DNA of 64,000 nt from Pseudomonadota bacterium (GCA_018817385.1 JAHIUA010000091.1:1-64000); one strand, 5' to 3'; positions 18,080 to 27,376 are shown, numbered from the stretch's first letter. Notes: generated from the letters alone by a model not told the origin. A program made the numbers and translations.

Positions 18080-18883
18080 GTGCGCACATCACTCATTATA
18101 ACCACTTACAACTGGAAGGAAGCCCTGGAGCTATCAGTCCGCTCCGTATTCAAGCAGACTCACCTTCCCTCTGAAATAATCATTGCCGATGACGGTTCTA
18201 AATCGGACACACGACAACTCATCGAGTCCCTGCAAAAGATATCCCCTGTGAACATTGTCCATTCCTGGCAACAGAACAAGGGGTTTCGCCTCTCAAGGAG
18301 CAGAAATAAAGCACTCTCCATTGCTCAAGGCAACTATATCATCCTCATCGACGGAGATATCCTGATTGAAGAAAATTTCATTGCAGATCACATCAATGCT
18401 GCCCGAGAAAATTATTTTATCCAGGGGTCTCGGGTCCTTCTCAACGCCGCAGCGACCCAGAAGGCCATTGCCAGAAAAGAACTCTGCTTCTGTTTAACTG
18501 ATCCGGGTGTGGAAAACAGGAAGAACTGCATTCGTTCCCACCTCCTCTCCAGACTCTTCAGTTTTTCCAGCAAACGGCTCACCGGCATCAAGACCTGCAA
18601 CTTTGCCTTCTGGCGTGAACATGCCGAGGCAATCAATGGCTTCAATGAAGATTTTGTTGGTTGGGGACGAGAAGACTCTGAATTTACAGCAAGAATGCTC
18701 AATTTTGGCGTAAAACGACAGAACTTGAAATTTAAAGGAGTTGCCTATCACCTCCACCACAAGATCAACTCACGGCAACACCTCGCAGATAATGATAAAA
18801 TCCTTGCCAACACCCTACAAAAAAAACTGATCTGGTGTGAAAATGGACTCTCACAACATAGAGACATTACCATAGAGAGATAG
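18080..18883 (+). CDS. Family 2 glycosyltransferase with galactosyltransferase-type C-terminus
   Basis: A 267-residue enzyme starting at GTG. N-terminal TSLIITTYNWKEALELSVRSV and IIIADDGSK form the GT2 donor site; ILIDGDILIEENF contains the DxD-like motif. The segment GFNEDFVGWGREDSEFTARM is the characteristic Glyco_transf_7C region, in which the D/E residues help sugar-donor binding. It belongs to the group of lipopolysaccharide core and capsule transferases. It is on the plus strand and faces the next glycosyltransferase gene tail to tail across 35 bases. Confidence 0.87.
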   Translation: MRTSLIITTYNWKEALELSVRSVFKQTHLPSEIIIADDGSKSDTRQLIESLQKISPVNIVHSWQQNKGFRLSRSRNKALSIAQGNYIILIDGDILIEENFIADHINAARENYFIQGSRVLLNAAATQKAIARKELCFCLTDPGVENRKNCIRSHLLSRLFSFSSKRLTGIKTCNFAFWREHAEAINGFNEDFVGWGREDSEFTARMLNFGVKRQNLKFKGVAYHLHHKINSRQHLADNDKILANTLQKKLIWCENGLSQHRDITIER

Positions 18884-18918
18884 TTGGTAACGCAGGGGGG
18901 ATGACAGTCGCCTGATGC

Positions 18919-19710
18919 TCAGTTTCGAGTGAGGGGAGGAGAGTGAGGCAGTGACCAGGAAGAGTTCAGTTCATGGAGCTTGGCGTACTTAAAGAAGGTT
19001 CCTTCAAAATTTCCCACAGCAATAATAAAACCTGGCCATCCGTCAAGGATCCCCAGTTTAAGAAAATAGAGTTTCCAAAACGACCACAGTCCACGGCCTA
19101 GTGCCTTGCCCATACCACCTTTTCCCCCTTTATCTGCCAATTTTCTGGCACCGAGGCTGGAGTATTTGTTGGCCTTGTGTAATACCTCTTCTAAATCCTT
19201 GAACGGAACCTGCCAGATGGCGTGTTTCAGGTAACCGGCAGGGGCTGAGGAAACGATTTGATAGGCCTCATGAACCATATCCAGCTCAAAAACTAATTTC
19301 CCTTTTTTAAACAGTTGCGGCTGTCGGTAGTCAGGATAAAATCCAGAGTGTTTAATCCAGCGCCCCATGAAATAATTCCTTCTGGGTACATACCAGGCCT
19401 CAGTCGTTCCTGGAGCAGCAACCGTCTCCAGTATCTCATCCCGCGCCTCTCTGGTACAGCGTTCATCGGAATCAAGACTGAAAATCCATTCATGACTGCA
19501 GGCAGCCATGGCCCTGTTGCGCAGATCACCAAATCCCTGAAAATCAACCTGAACAACCCGTGCCCCCAAGGATTCAGAAATGGCTGCCGTCTCATCGGTG
19601 GAGTGAGAATCAACCACCACGATTTCATCGGCCCAGAGGACAGAATTGATGGCATCTCTAATCTTCCAGGCCTCGTTATAGGCAATAATATAGACGCTTA
19701 TTTTATTCAT
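18919..19710 (-). CDS. WaaE/KdtX-type family 2 glycosyltransferase
   Basis: A 263-residue GT2 enzyme. It starts with ISVYIIAYNEAWKIRDAI, then DEIVVVDSHSTDET, the FGDLRNRAMAACSHEW segment and the DxD-like SLDSDERC. This combination is typical of WaaE/KdtX proteins, which add a glucose to heptose in the lipopolysaccharide inner core. The C-terminus has a hydrophobic patch (FWKLYFLKLGILDGWPGFIIAVGNF), also seen in that family. Although it belongs functionally with the lipopolysaccharide block, it sits on the opposite strand. Its start overlaps the stop of the upstream GspE-like gene by one base (TAATG), so the two are probably co-translated. Confidence 0.86.
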   Translation of the reverse strand: MNKISVYIIAYNEAWKIRDAINSVLWADEIVVVDSHSTDETAAISESLGARVVQVDFQGFGDLRNRAMAACSHEWIFSLDSDERCTREARDEILETVAAPGTTEAWYVPRRNYFMGRWIKHSGFYPDYRQPQLFKKGKLVFELDMVHEAYQIVSSAPAGYLKHAIWQVPFKDLEEVLHKANKYSSLGARKLADKGGKGGMGKALGRGLWSFWKLYFLKLGILDGWPGFIIAVGNFEGTFFKYAKLHELNSSWSLPHSPPLTRN

Positions 19711-21941
19711 TACCGCTTCGGCGGCTGGCGGTTAATGCCTCCAGCCAGTTTGACAATAATCTGGTTGGTCTTATGTAACCTGGTGGCCATGGTCTTGAAA
19801 AGATGGATAGAAACATCTGGATATTTTGCGATAATTTCGTCAAGCTTAGCACCGGGGTAGCGTTTTATGGTGGAACGCCCCATGGAAACAATTGATGCCG
19901 TACGCTGTTCACCGGACAAGGCGGCCATTTCACCGAAATACTCCCCGGGTTCCGTCAATTCTGCGATCTTCTTTCCACCTTTGACAACCGAAAGTCCTCC
20001 CCGAATCAGTTTAAAAAAATCAATATCTGTGTTTCCTTCCCGGATAATCGTATCGGCATCTTCATAGTTTTCCACATCCGGATTGACCAGATAGGCAGGG
20101 AGGCTTTCTTCATGGGCCACTGTCCTGCGCAAGACTTCCTCTACACTGGTAACTCCCTGGCGGACCTTTTCAATGGCCGCCTGACGCAGTGGTATCATTC
20201 CTTCCTGGTGGGCAACCTTGCGCAAATGATCTTCAGGAACCTCTGCACTGATGGCCTTGGCCACCTCGTCAGTCACTTCCATCAACTCAAAAAAACCGAC
20301 CCGTCCCTTATAGCCCAGGCCATTACATTCAGGGCAACCCACAGGACCGTAAGTGACCACATAATCGACCTCTTCCTCTTTGAAGCCCATACTGAGCAAA
20401 TCCTTGGGATCATGCTGTTCCGGTTTTTTACACTTCTGACAGAGCTTGCGCCCGAGTCGCTGGGAAAGCACCATGGTGACGGAAGAGGCCAACATAAATG
20501 ATGGAATGCCTATATCGATGAGACGGCCAATGGTTGCAGCACTGTCATTGGTATGGAGGGTGGAAAAGACAAGGTGACCGGTCATGGCAGCCTTGATGGC
20601 AATCTCGGCAGTGTCCATGTCTCGAATCTCACCAACCATGATAATATCAGGATCCTGACGGAGGAAGGCCTTCAAGGCGGCAGCAAAGGTCATCCCCACC
20701 TCGGCATGGACGTTAACCTGGTTGATCCCCTTGAAGTTGAACTCGACCGGATCTTCAGCAGTCAAAATCTTGATATCCTCTGAGTTCAGAGAATTCAAGG
20801 CCGAATAAAGGGTAACGGTTTTACCGGAACCGGTGGGTCCTGTAACCAGCAGCAGCCCCTGAGGACGTTTGAGACAACGCTTCAAAGCCTCAAAGGTCTC
20901 CACTTCAAAACCGAGTTTGGTCAGGTCGACATTGAGGGAACTCTTATCCAGAATACGAAGGACAACAGATTCACCAAACAGGGTGGGGAGGGAGGAAACA
21001 CGGAAATCCACTGATCGATTTCGTCCAAGTCGCATTTTAATACGACCATCCTGGGGAACACGGCGTTCGGTGATATCGAGATTTGCGAGAATCTTGAGAC
21101 GGGCCACCATGGCATTTTTGATGGTCAAAGGCAGATTCATGGACTTAAAAAGCGAACCGTCCTTACGATAGCGGACCTGCATGGATTTCTCATAAGGCTC
21201 GACATGAATATCAGAGACCCCATCCTGAACTGCTTTGACGAGAATACCGTTGACCAATTTGATGATGGGGGCGTCAGAGGCAGCAAACTGATCGCCTCCA
21301 ATATCCTCTTCATCCTCTTCTATCTCAAAATCATCAGCGGCCTCGGCCACGATACTGCCGAAGTCATCAATCTCCGTAACGGACATCTCGTCATCATAAT
21401 CGTTACGAACAGCATTAAAAAAGCTCTTGGCTTCCTCCGCATCAATTCCATAATACTGTTTATAGGCATCGACCAGATCGTCTTCCATGGAGACACAGAC
21501 GGAAAGATCCTTCCCCATTATACTCTGCAGCTTTTCCACGGCCTCGGTATCCGTGGGCTCGGCCATGGTAATCTGCATGGTCTTTCCAGCCAGACGCAGG
21601 GGAAAGGCCATGAAACGCTTGGCCACTTCATAGGGCATCAGGGCGACGGCTTCCTTACTCGGTGGCTCCTTGCTGATCTGAACCGAAGTAAAGTTGTGCT
21701 GACGACTGAGAAAGGTATAGATGGTGTCGCTATCGATATAATCGAGCTGACGAAGGATGGCTCCGAGCCTGCCACCTTTTTCCTTATGCTCTTTTTTGGC
21801 CGTGGCAAGCTGGGCCGGAGTGATATAGCCAGCCTTACTCAAAAGCTCTCCGATCTTGACCTTCCCTGCACCGGATTGATCTTTTACGGTCCCTTTAAGA
21901 GAACTTTTTTTCTTGGGTATAATATTTTGTTTTACTGCCAT
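19710..21941 (-). CDS. GspE/PilB-type secretion/pilus ATPase with C-terminal cNMP-binding domain
   Basis: A 743-residue protein. Residues 25-165 hold the N-terminal GspE/MshEN-like domain (IGELLSKAGYI), and an acidic linker spans about 205-217. The ATPase core has Walker A GPTGSGKT (368-375), an Asp/His-box region, Walker B DIIMVGE (432-438) and STLHTNDS. The zinc site has CQKC (501-504) and CPEC (536-539), as in true GspE/PilB assembly ATPases. After residue 610, where such ATPases normally end, there is a CRP-like fold. Its phosphate-binding cassette FGEMAALSGEQRTAS (669-683) keeps the Glu and Arg that contact cyclic nucleotides. This suggests an assembly ATPase gated by cAMP, cGMP or another cyclic nucleotide. 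No other pilus or type II genes lie nearby. Confidence 0.9.
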   Translation of the reverse strand: MAVKQNIIPKKKSSLKGTVKDQSGAGKVKIGELLSKAGYITPAQLATAKKEHKEKGGRLGAILRQLDYIDSDTIYTFLSRQHNFTSVQISKEPPSKEAVALMPYEVAKRFMAFPLRLAGKTMQITMAEPTDTEAVEKLQSIMGKDLSVCVSMEDDLVDAYKQYYGIDAEEAKSFFNAVRNDYDDEMSVTEIDDFGSIVAEAADDFEIEEDEEDIGGDQFAASDAPIIKLVNGILVKAVQDGVSDIHVEPYEKSMQVRYRKDGSLFKSMNLPLTIKNAMVARLKILANLDITERRVPQDGRIKMRLGRNRSVDFRVSSLPTLFGESVVLRILDKSSLNVDLTKLGFEVETFEALKRCLKRPQGLLLVTGPTGSGKTVTLYSALNSLNSEDIKILTAEDPVEFNFKGINQVNVHAEVGMTFAAALKAFLRQDPDIIMVGEIRDMDTAEIAIKAAMTGHLVFSTLHTNDSAATIGRLIDIGIPSFMLASSVTMVLSQRLGRKLCQKCKKPEQHDPKDLLSMGFKEEEVDYVVTYGPVGCPECNGLGYKGRVGFFELMEVTDEVAKAISAEVPEDHLRKVAHQEGMIPLRQAAIEKVRQGVTSVEEVLRRTVAHEESLPAYLVNPDVENYEDADTIIREGNTDIDFFKLIRGGLSVVKGGKKIAELTEPGEYFGEMAALSGEQRTASIVSMGRSTIKRYPGAKLDEIIAKYPDVSIHLFKTMATRLHKTNQIIVKLAGGINRQPPKR

Positions 21942-22041
21942 ATCAAGTGGATATAAAAAAGAGAGAAAAACAAACCATCAGACACTGTGCCTGGTATAGT
22001 CAGGACATAATAACAATACAAGCTTTTTACTAAAAAAACAA

Positions 22042-22076
22042 ACGGGTTAAAAAAAGATCACCTTTTTTTAACCCGT
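22042..22076 (-). terminator. Rho-independent terminator after fhs
   Basis: A perfect 15-bp stem (22042-22056 with 22062-22076) and a 5-base loop. The inner half of the stem is A/T only and the outer part is ACGGGTT/AACCCGT. On the minus strand it is followed by a T-rich run (TTTGTTTTTTTA). It lies 67 bases past the fhs stop and would also separate fhs from the GspE-like gene. Confidence 0.85.
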
Positions 22077-22143
22077 AATCTGGCAGCACACTGACTCTGG
22101 CCAGGAAACTACCTCTTAGCTGTTCTTCTTTTCATCCACATTT

Positions 22144-23907
22144 TTAGAACACGCCTTTTACCTTTCCGGTCTCCACATCCACATCGACTCTCCGATAGGC
22201 AGGATCAGATGCAGTACCCGGCATGAGGCTGATGGCCCCGGCTACAGGAACAACAAATCCAGCGCCCTTGTAGGTGAGGATATCACGTATGGGAAGGGTC
22301 CAACCTTTAGGAGTCCCCTTCAAGGCAGGATTATGGGAAAGGGAGAGATGGGTCTTGACCATACAGGTTCCCATTTCCTTCATATCAGGATCATCGCCAA
22401 GGCGCTTCAGTTTAGCCTGGGCCTCCGGGGTATAGGAGACACCATCTGCTCCGTAGACCTCCCTGGCAATGAGATCGATACGTTTCTCGAGGGGATCGGA
22501 GAGATCGTAAAGGAATTTGAAGTCATTAGGTTCTTCACAGGCATCAACAACGGCATCAGCAAATTCAAGGGCTCCGTCACCACCATGCTCCCAGTGACGG
22601 GAAAGGGCAACACGGGCACCGGCTGCCTCGCAGATACGACGGACGGCCTTGATTTCATTATCAGTATCCGTGTAGAAGGCATTAATACAGACAACCGGAT
22701 TGATGCCTGCCTTCTTAACGGTTTCAATATGATGGATGAGGTTTTTACAACCCTCTTCAACCCAGCCCACATTCTCTTTGCCATACTCCTCCGGCATTGG
22801 CTTACCTGGGACAGGAATCGGGGCTCCACCATGACATTTAAGGGCACGAATGGTGGCCACGACAACGGCACAGTTCGGCTTATTGCCTGAGAAACGACAC
22901 TTGAGATTCCAGAATTTCTCAAATCCGATATCAGCACCAAAGCCGGACTCGGTAACATTGTAATCAGCAATTTTCAGACCAACACGGTCAGCGATAACAG
23001 AAGACTGACCAATGGCAATATTGGCAAAAGGACCGGCATGAACAAGAACGGGCTGTCCTTCCAAGGTCTGCATAATATTGGGGTTCAGGGCCTGAACCAT
23101 CCAGGCAGTCATGGCACCGTCAACTTCCAGATCAGCGGTGGTGATCGGCCTATCCTGTCTATCATAGGCCACAACGATTTTGCCGATACGGCGGCGCATG
23201 TCAGCCAGGTCATTGGCAACAGCGAGGATGGCCATGATCTCTGAGGAAACGGCAATGGCAAAGGAGGACTGCATGGTAAAACCGTCCATTTTGCCGCCGA
23301 TACCAATGGTAATATTTCTCAGCGCCTGGGCACAGAAGTCCATGATCCAGTTAAACTCTACCTTTTTCGGATGGATATCCAACCGTTTCAGGTTCCGCTG
23401 CGCCAGTTGCTCATCGGTGTAATTGGCCTCATGCTGCATGCGCGAGGTCAGTGCCACCATGCCAAGGTTATGGGCGTTCATGATGGCATTGATATCACCA
23501 GTCAGACCAAGAGAAAATTCAGTGAGGGGAATACACTGCGCCAGGCCACCACCTGCAGCAGAACCCTTGATATTCATGGTCGGTCCACCAGAAGGCTGGC
23601 GAATGGCACCAACAACAGACTTGTTGCGTTTCCCCAGCCCCTGGACCAGACCCATGGCACATGTTGACTTTCCTTCACCGAGGGGCGTAGGACTGATAGC
23701 CGTTACGTCGACATACTTTCCATCAGGTTTATCACCAAGGCGCTTCATGATTTTGGTAAAATCAAGCTTCCCGACATAATGTCCGTAAGGGAGTACCTCC
23801 TCTTTTTCAAGACCGAGGATATCGCCAAGCTCATACACTGTTTTCATACGTGATTCCGCCTCTTGGGCAATCTCCCAGTCGGCGTGTTTTGTTGGATCAA
23901 GAACCAT
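22144..23907 (-). CDS. fhs: Formate-tetrahydrofolate ligase
   Basis: A 587-residue enzyme that joins formate to THF using ATP, the entry step of the methyl branch of the Wood-Ljungdahl pathway and a source of C1 units for purines. The ATP site [10 protein letters not shown] is at about 73-82, followed by the conserved [19 protein letters not shown] and [17 protein letters not shown] segments. The length is normal. The ATG at 23907 has a very strong ribosome-binding site (AAGGAGATCAAT before ATG), so it is preferred over a start seven codons upstream. A promoter and a roughly 180-base structured leader precede it, and a terminator follows. Confidence 0.97.
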   Translation of the reverse strand: MVLDPTKHADWEIAQEAESRMKTVYELGDILGLEKEEVLPYGHYVGKLDFTKIMKRLGDKPDGKYVDVTAISPTPLGEGKSTCAMGLVQGLGKRNKSVVGAIRQPSGGPTMNIKGSAAGGGLAQCIPLTEFSLGLTGDINAIMNAHNLGMVALTSRMQHEANYTDEQLAQRNLKRLDIHPKKVEFNWIMDFCAQALRNITIGIGGKMDGFTMQSSFAIAVSSEIMAILAVANDLADMRRRIGKIVVAYDRQDRPITTADLEVDGAMTAWMVQALNPNIMQTLEGQPVLVHAGPFANIAIGQSSVIADRVGLKIADYNVTESGFGADIGFEKFWNLKCRFSGNKPNCAVVVATIRALKCHGGAPIPVPGKPMPEEYGKENVGWVEEGCKNLIHHIETVKKAGINPVVCINAFYTDTDNEIKAVRRICEAAGARVALSRHWEHGGDGALEFADAVVDACEEPNDFKFLYDLSDPLEKRIDLIAREVYGADGVSYTPEAQAKLKRLGDDPDMKEMGTCMVKTHLSLSHNPALKGTPKGWTLPIRDILTYKGAGFVVPVAGAISLMPGTASDPAYRRVDVDVETGKVKGVF

Positions 23908-24090
23908 ATTGATCTCCTTTTGCAGCAAGGGTTAGTTTGTTAGTGCCCAGATAAGATCTCATTTCTCCGTCAGGCAAAGAGATCTCTAATGACACGAATC
24001 CAAAAAGTTTAGCACCCCAGACAAGCTGGGCAGAGTGGATCGACTCAGCTTCGAATCAATGCCAATCTCTATTTCATCAGAATTGATGAT
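23908..24090 (-). promoter_or_regulatory. Structured 5' leader of fhs, candidate riboswitch
   Basis: Read on the minus strand, the leader can form a CCCAG-loop-CTGGG hairpin (bases 24016-24030). The same upstream arm can instead pair as TGCCCAG/CTGGGCA with bases 23944-23950, close to the ribosome-binding site. The two pairings exclude each other. A further stem, AGATCTC with GAGATCT (23954-23960 with 23979-23985), lies between them. Alternative pairings in a long leader before a folate gene resemble a switch. It does not obviously match the ZTP, THF or SAM classes that I can recall. Confidence 0.45.
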
Positions 24091-24091
24091 C

Positions 24092-24120
24092 TATATAACT
24101 AATTCTTAATAAAGTGTCAA
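24092..24120 (-). promoter_or_regulatory. Predicted sigma70 promoter of fhs
   Basis: On the minus strand TTGACA (24120-24115) and TATATA (24097-24092) are separated by 17 bases, a near-consensus arrangement. Transcription from here would give a leader of about 175-180 bases before the fhs start codon. Confidence 0.65.
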
Positions 24121-24143
24121 TACAGGGAGAAAGCGGCACACAC

Positions 24144-24180
24144 AAAAAAAGCCCTCATCCCCGAAGGAGACAAGAGCTTT
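24144..24180 (-). terminator. Rho-independent terminator after thyX
   Basis: On the minus-strand RNA, AAAGCUCUUGUCUC pairs with GGGAUGAGGGCUUU (14 pairs including several G-U) around a CUUCG loop, and seven U residues follow. It lies 25 bases after the thyX stop and would close the nifU-nifS-thyX transcript upstream of the fhs promoter. Confidence 0.8.
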
Positions 24181-24204
24181 TCAAAAAAAAAGAGGGGACA
24201 AACG

Positions 24205-25137
24205 TCACGAAAAGACGGACGGATAGCGTTCTTTCATCTCGACTGCAAGAGGTATCATGACTTCCCGCATGGATGGTTCAGCAGCAGGACTGGTGCGCAG
24301 ATTAAAGATATGTTTCCATTCTGCCAGATTGCAGTAGACGATAATCTCTGTCTTACAGGAGTTGGGCAATACAGTTCGGGCAGCCTGAGGAGTGGATGTC
24401 TCCAAGAGTTGGAGGTAGAGCTGCTCGCTCTCTTCCATGGCTTTTTTCCAGAGGGAGTATTCCTCTGTCCCCTCCTCGTAAAAGATGGGTTTTATAAAGG
24501 TCACCTGACTACCAAACTTGTCTTGGCTATATCGACAATAGCGCTGGCTTTCCTGTAAAAATGAACAGGGACGATGTCTAACTATTTCATGGGTGACAGC
24601 GCGATTGACAACAAACTTCACCCCAGTGAAACGATGCCGAGCCAGCAACTGCGGAGGAAGAGCTTCCACCTCCTGCAAATCCAATTTTTTAACTGCAATG
24701 GTAGTGCCTTCACTCAGCCCATGTCCGCCATCCCATACCCCTTCAAAGAGGTATGGGTGACCACTGGTCAAAAAGCTGACCAGTGCCTCCACCAGCAGCG
24801 TATTTCCTGCCCGCTGATAGAGTTCACGAAAAGAACGAATGGAACCGGTGACCAGCATTCCCCCATCAAGACGATCAACAAAAAAATATTTGGGTTCAAG
24901 CAACAGAAAGGCATCAAACTGCTCCGCAGAACACTGCACCTGCAACGAGACCACTGCCATTTCCATGACCGAATTGTGGCCATGCTCCGCTATTTTTTTG
25001 ACAAAGGGTAAAGCCGAGTCTTTGGTGATCTTCTCCTCACTCTTATAGCAGATCCGACCACAGGCCTCCAGCCTGATTACCAGTGAGGCTTGATCCAGTT
25101 CGTCCTGGATCTCATAAGAGGGGTCAACAACATGCAT
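24205..25137 (-). CDS. thyX: Flavin-dependent thymidylate synthase
   Basis: A 310-residue protein with the ThyX signature RHRxxSxxxxSxRY matched exactly as RHRPCSFLQESQRY (187-200). A flavin-binding HGHNSVMEM motif lies near residue 52, and the C-terminal PNSCKTEIIVYCNLAEWKHIFNLR is typical. ThyX makes dTMP from dUMP using methylene-THF and reduced FAD, and unlike ThyA it releases THF. It is longer than the common 220-250 residues because of an insert between about 120 and 165. Its start lies two bases after the nifS stop, so it is probably expressed with the Fe-S cluster assembly genes. Confidence 0.95.
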   Translation of the reverse strand: MHVVDPSYEIQDELDQASLVIRLEACGRICYKSEEKITKDSALPFVKKIAEHGHNSVMEMAVVSLQVQCSAEQFDAFLLLEPKYFFVDRLDGGMLVTGSIRSFRELYQRAGNTLLVEALVSFLTSGHPYLFEGVWDGGHGLSEGTTIAVKKLDLQEVEALPPQLLARHRFTGVKFVVNRAVTHEIVRHRPCSFLQESQRYCRYSQDKFGSQVTFIKPIFYEEGTEEYSLWKKAMEESEQLYLQLLETSTPQAARTVLPNSCKTEIIVYCNLAEWKHIFNLRTSPAAEPSMREVMIPLAVEMKERYPSVFS

Positions 25138-25139
25138 GA

Positions 25140-26324
25140 TTACTCCGCATTCCAGAAGGGTGACATTTCACGAAGCTCCGCGATAATGGAAGGCATCTTC
25201 TCCAACACGAAATCCACCTCGGCCTCGGTGTTATAGATACTGAGGGAAAAACGAATGGAACCGTGGGCAGCAGTAAAAGGAACCCCCATGGCCCGGAGAA
25301 CGTGAGACGGTTCAAGGGAACCGGAAGTACAGGCTGACCCCGATGAGGCGCAGATATTATACAGGTTCATGTGCAATAAAATGGCCTCCCCTTCCACAAA
25401 TTCGAAACTGATATTGGTGGTATTGGGAAGTCGATCTGTCTTATGGCCATTGAGCATAGATTTGGGGACAGAGGCCAGGAGCCCCTCTTCAAGTCGATCA
25501 CGCAGTGCCTTGACCCTGCTGTTTTCTTCCGCCATCATTTTCCCGGCCAGCTCACAGGCCTTGCCAAGTCCGACAATGGAGGCCACATTTTCTGTTCCGC
25601 CACGCCGACCTTCTTCCTGGTGCCCTCCTGCAAGGAAGGGAACAAAAGGGGTGCCGCGCTTCACATAGAGAACGCCCACCCCTTTGGGAGCATGAAGTTT
25701 GTGACCGGAAAGAGAAAGAAAATCGATATCGAGCTCTCCCAGATTGATGGGAATTTTGCCCACGGCCTGGACCGCATCGGTATGAAAAAGAATCCCCCGC
25801 TCTTTGGCCATGGATGCCATTTTTTCCACAGGAAAAATAACCCCGGTCTCATTGTTGGCCCACATAACAGAAACAATGGAGGTATCATCGGCCAATGCCT
25901 CTTCATAGCGCGCCATGTCGAGCGTTCCATCAGACTCGACCTGGAGACGAGTCACTCGATGCTTGTGACCGGTACGCCGATCCACATTTTCACAAAGATT
26001 CTTGACCGCAGGATGCTCCACCCGGGTCGTAACAATATGTCTTTTCTCCGGAAAGGCCTGCAGGGCAGAGAGAATGGCTGTGGAGTCACTTTCCGTTCCG
26101 CAGCTGGTAAAGATGATCTCTGAAGACTCCGCACCGAGCAATTCCGCAACCTGTCCCCTGGCCTTGGTTATGGCCTTTCCCACCTGGCCGCCAAAGTTAT
26201 ACATGCTGGACGGGTTACCGTAACAGTCCGTTAAAAACGGCATCATGGCATCCACCACCTCAGGTGCAACCCGGGTGGTGGCATTATTATCCATATAAAT
26301 TACTTTATCTGCATCACAGTTCAT
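25140..26324 (-). CDS. nifS: Cysteine desulfurase, NifS type
   Basis: A 394-residue PLP enzyme that removes sulfur from cysteine for Fe-S cluster assembly. It has MDNNATTRVAPEV at the N-terminus, the PLP lysine in SLSGHKLHAPKG (about Lys209) and the active-site cysteine in SSGSACTSGSLEPSHVL (Cys332). The GS after CTS matches NifS rather than IscS (CTSAS). NifU is encoded 98 bases upstream and there are no nif structural genes here, so this is probably a general cluster-assembly pair, as in many anaerobic Deltaproteobacteria. Confidence 0.95.
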   Translation of the reverse strand: MNCDADKVIYMDNNATTRVAPEVVDAMMPFLTDCYGNPSSMYNFGGQVGKAITKARGQVAELLGAESSEIIFTSCGTESDSTAILSALQAFPEKRHIVTTRVEHPAVKNLCENVDRRTGHKHRVTRLQVESDGTLDMARYEEALADDTSIVSVMWANNETGVIFPVEKMASMAKERGILFHTDAVQAVGKIPINLGELDIDFLSLSGHKLHAPKGVGVLYVKRGTPFVPFLAGGHQEEGRRGGTENVASIVGLGKACELAGKMMAEENSRVKALRDRLEEGLLASVPKSMLNGHKTDRLPNTTNISFEFVEGEAILLHMNLYNICASSGSACTSGSLEPSHVLRAMGVPFTAAHGSIRFSLSIYNTEAEVDFVLEKMPSIIAELREMSPFWNAE

Positions 26325-26422
26325 TAGTTAACAAAGTCCCAATAAGATAAGATTTCAAATGGCTAAGCGGAAAGCCTTCTTTGCAACACCCAAAGAAATA
26401 CCGTTTGGGGGCAACGCCATCA

Positions 26423-27259
26423 TTATTTGGCTGCCTCCACAATCAGACTCTCAAGCACCAGTTCTCTCAATTTTTTCTCCACATACTCTTTCAGGGTGGT
26501 CTGAGATTTGGCACAGCTGGTACAGGCTCCGCGCAGTGAAACCATGACGAAGTCACCATCCACATCCACCAGCTCAATATCACCTCCATCCTTGCGCAGA
26601 ACGGGTTTGATCTCGCGTTCAAGGACCTCCTCAATCTTTTTGATCTTTTGCAGAGTCGTCATCCGTTTAGGACCCTCGATCTGAACCGGAGTAACAGTCC
26701 CTTCACTCACTGTCGCCTGCAGGATATCCCGCAACCGATCCTCGCATTTGCCGCAACCGCCGCCGGCCTTGGTAAAATTGGTGATCTCTTCAACCGAGCG
26801 CAGATCCGATTCCTTGATCGCTCGTATCACCTCAAGATCGGTAACCCCGAAACACTCGCAGACCACCTCGCCCTCAGCCATGGGCAGCGTCACCCCTCGA
26901 TAATCAGCAATGGCGGCCTCCAGGGCTTCACGACCCATGACAGAGCAGTGCATCTTTTCTTTTGGCAACCCACCAAGGTAATCAGCAATATCTTCGTTCG
27001 TGATCTTCTCGGCCTCGGAAACAGTCATTCCGGTAACCATTAAGGTCAAGGCCGAAGAGGAGGCAATGGCAGAGGCACAGCCAAAGGTCTTGAACTTGGC
27101 ATCAACAATACGTTCGTCTTTATCTATCTTCAATGTCAGCTTCAAGGCATCCCCACAGGCAAGGGAGCCCACATCGCCTGTGCCACTGGGATTCTCAACT
27201 TCTCCAACATTGTGGGGATGCAAAAAATGCTGCTGTACCTTGTCCGTATATTCCCACAT
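26423..27259 (-). CDS. nifU: NifU iron-sulfur cluster scaffold
   Basis: A 278-residue modular scaffold. Residues 1-120 are the IscU-like domain with Cys35, Cys61 and Cys105. Residues 130-180 hold the permanent [2Fe-2S] domain (CECFGVT at 134-140, CGKC at 169-172). Residues 205-278 form the C-terminal Nfu domain with CTSC (246-249). All nine expected cysteines are present. The ATG at 27259 is preceded by AGGAG at a good distance; an upstream in-frame codon at 27298 lacks this. NifS would deliver sulfur to it. Two dyad sequences lie upstream and may control the operon. Confidence 0.95.
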   Translation of the reverse strand: MWEYTDKVQQHFLHPHNVGEVENPSGTGDVGSLACGDALKLTLKIDKDERIVDAKFKTFGCASAIASSSALTLMVTGMTVSEAEKITNEDIADYLGGLPKEKMHCSVMGREALEAAIADYRGVTLPMAEGEVVCECFGVTDLEVIRAIKESDLRSVEEITNFTKAGGGCGKCEDRLRDILQATVSEGTVTPVQIEGPKRMTTLQKIKKIEEVLEREIKPVLRKDGGDIELVDVDGDFVMVSLRGACTSCAKSQTTLKEYVEKKLRELVLESLIVEAAK

Positions 27260-27338
27260 AATCTCTACTCCTGATCGATCAGTCTTGTATTTAACCAATC
27301 CGGTCCGAGTGGCCCGGATGACTTATTGATAAACTTGT

Positions 27339-27376
27339 TGTAACAAATCAAATTCGTTACAGGACAACTCTTGTCC
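27339..27376. promoter_or_regulatory. Two adjacent dyad sequences upstream of nifU
   Basis: TGTAAC (27339-27344) is mirrored by GTTACA (27356-27361), giving a 6-11-6 dyad. Directly beside it GGACAA-CTC-TTGTCC (27362-27376) is a perfect 6-3-6 palindrome. They lie 80-117 bases upstream of the nifU start codon and could be operators for a regulator such as an Rrf2-type repressor. Neither matches the Escherichia coli IscR sites as I know them. Confidence 0.4.

Noticed and set aside
25140-27259. Part of a nitrogen-fixation cluster
   Set aside because: NifU and NifS are present, but no nifH, nifD, nifK, nifB or nifV in the window; in this group the pair commonly serves general Fe-S assembly.
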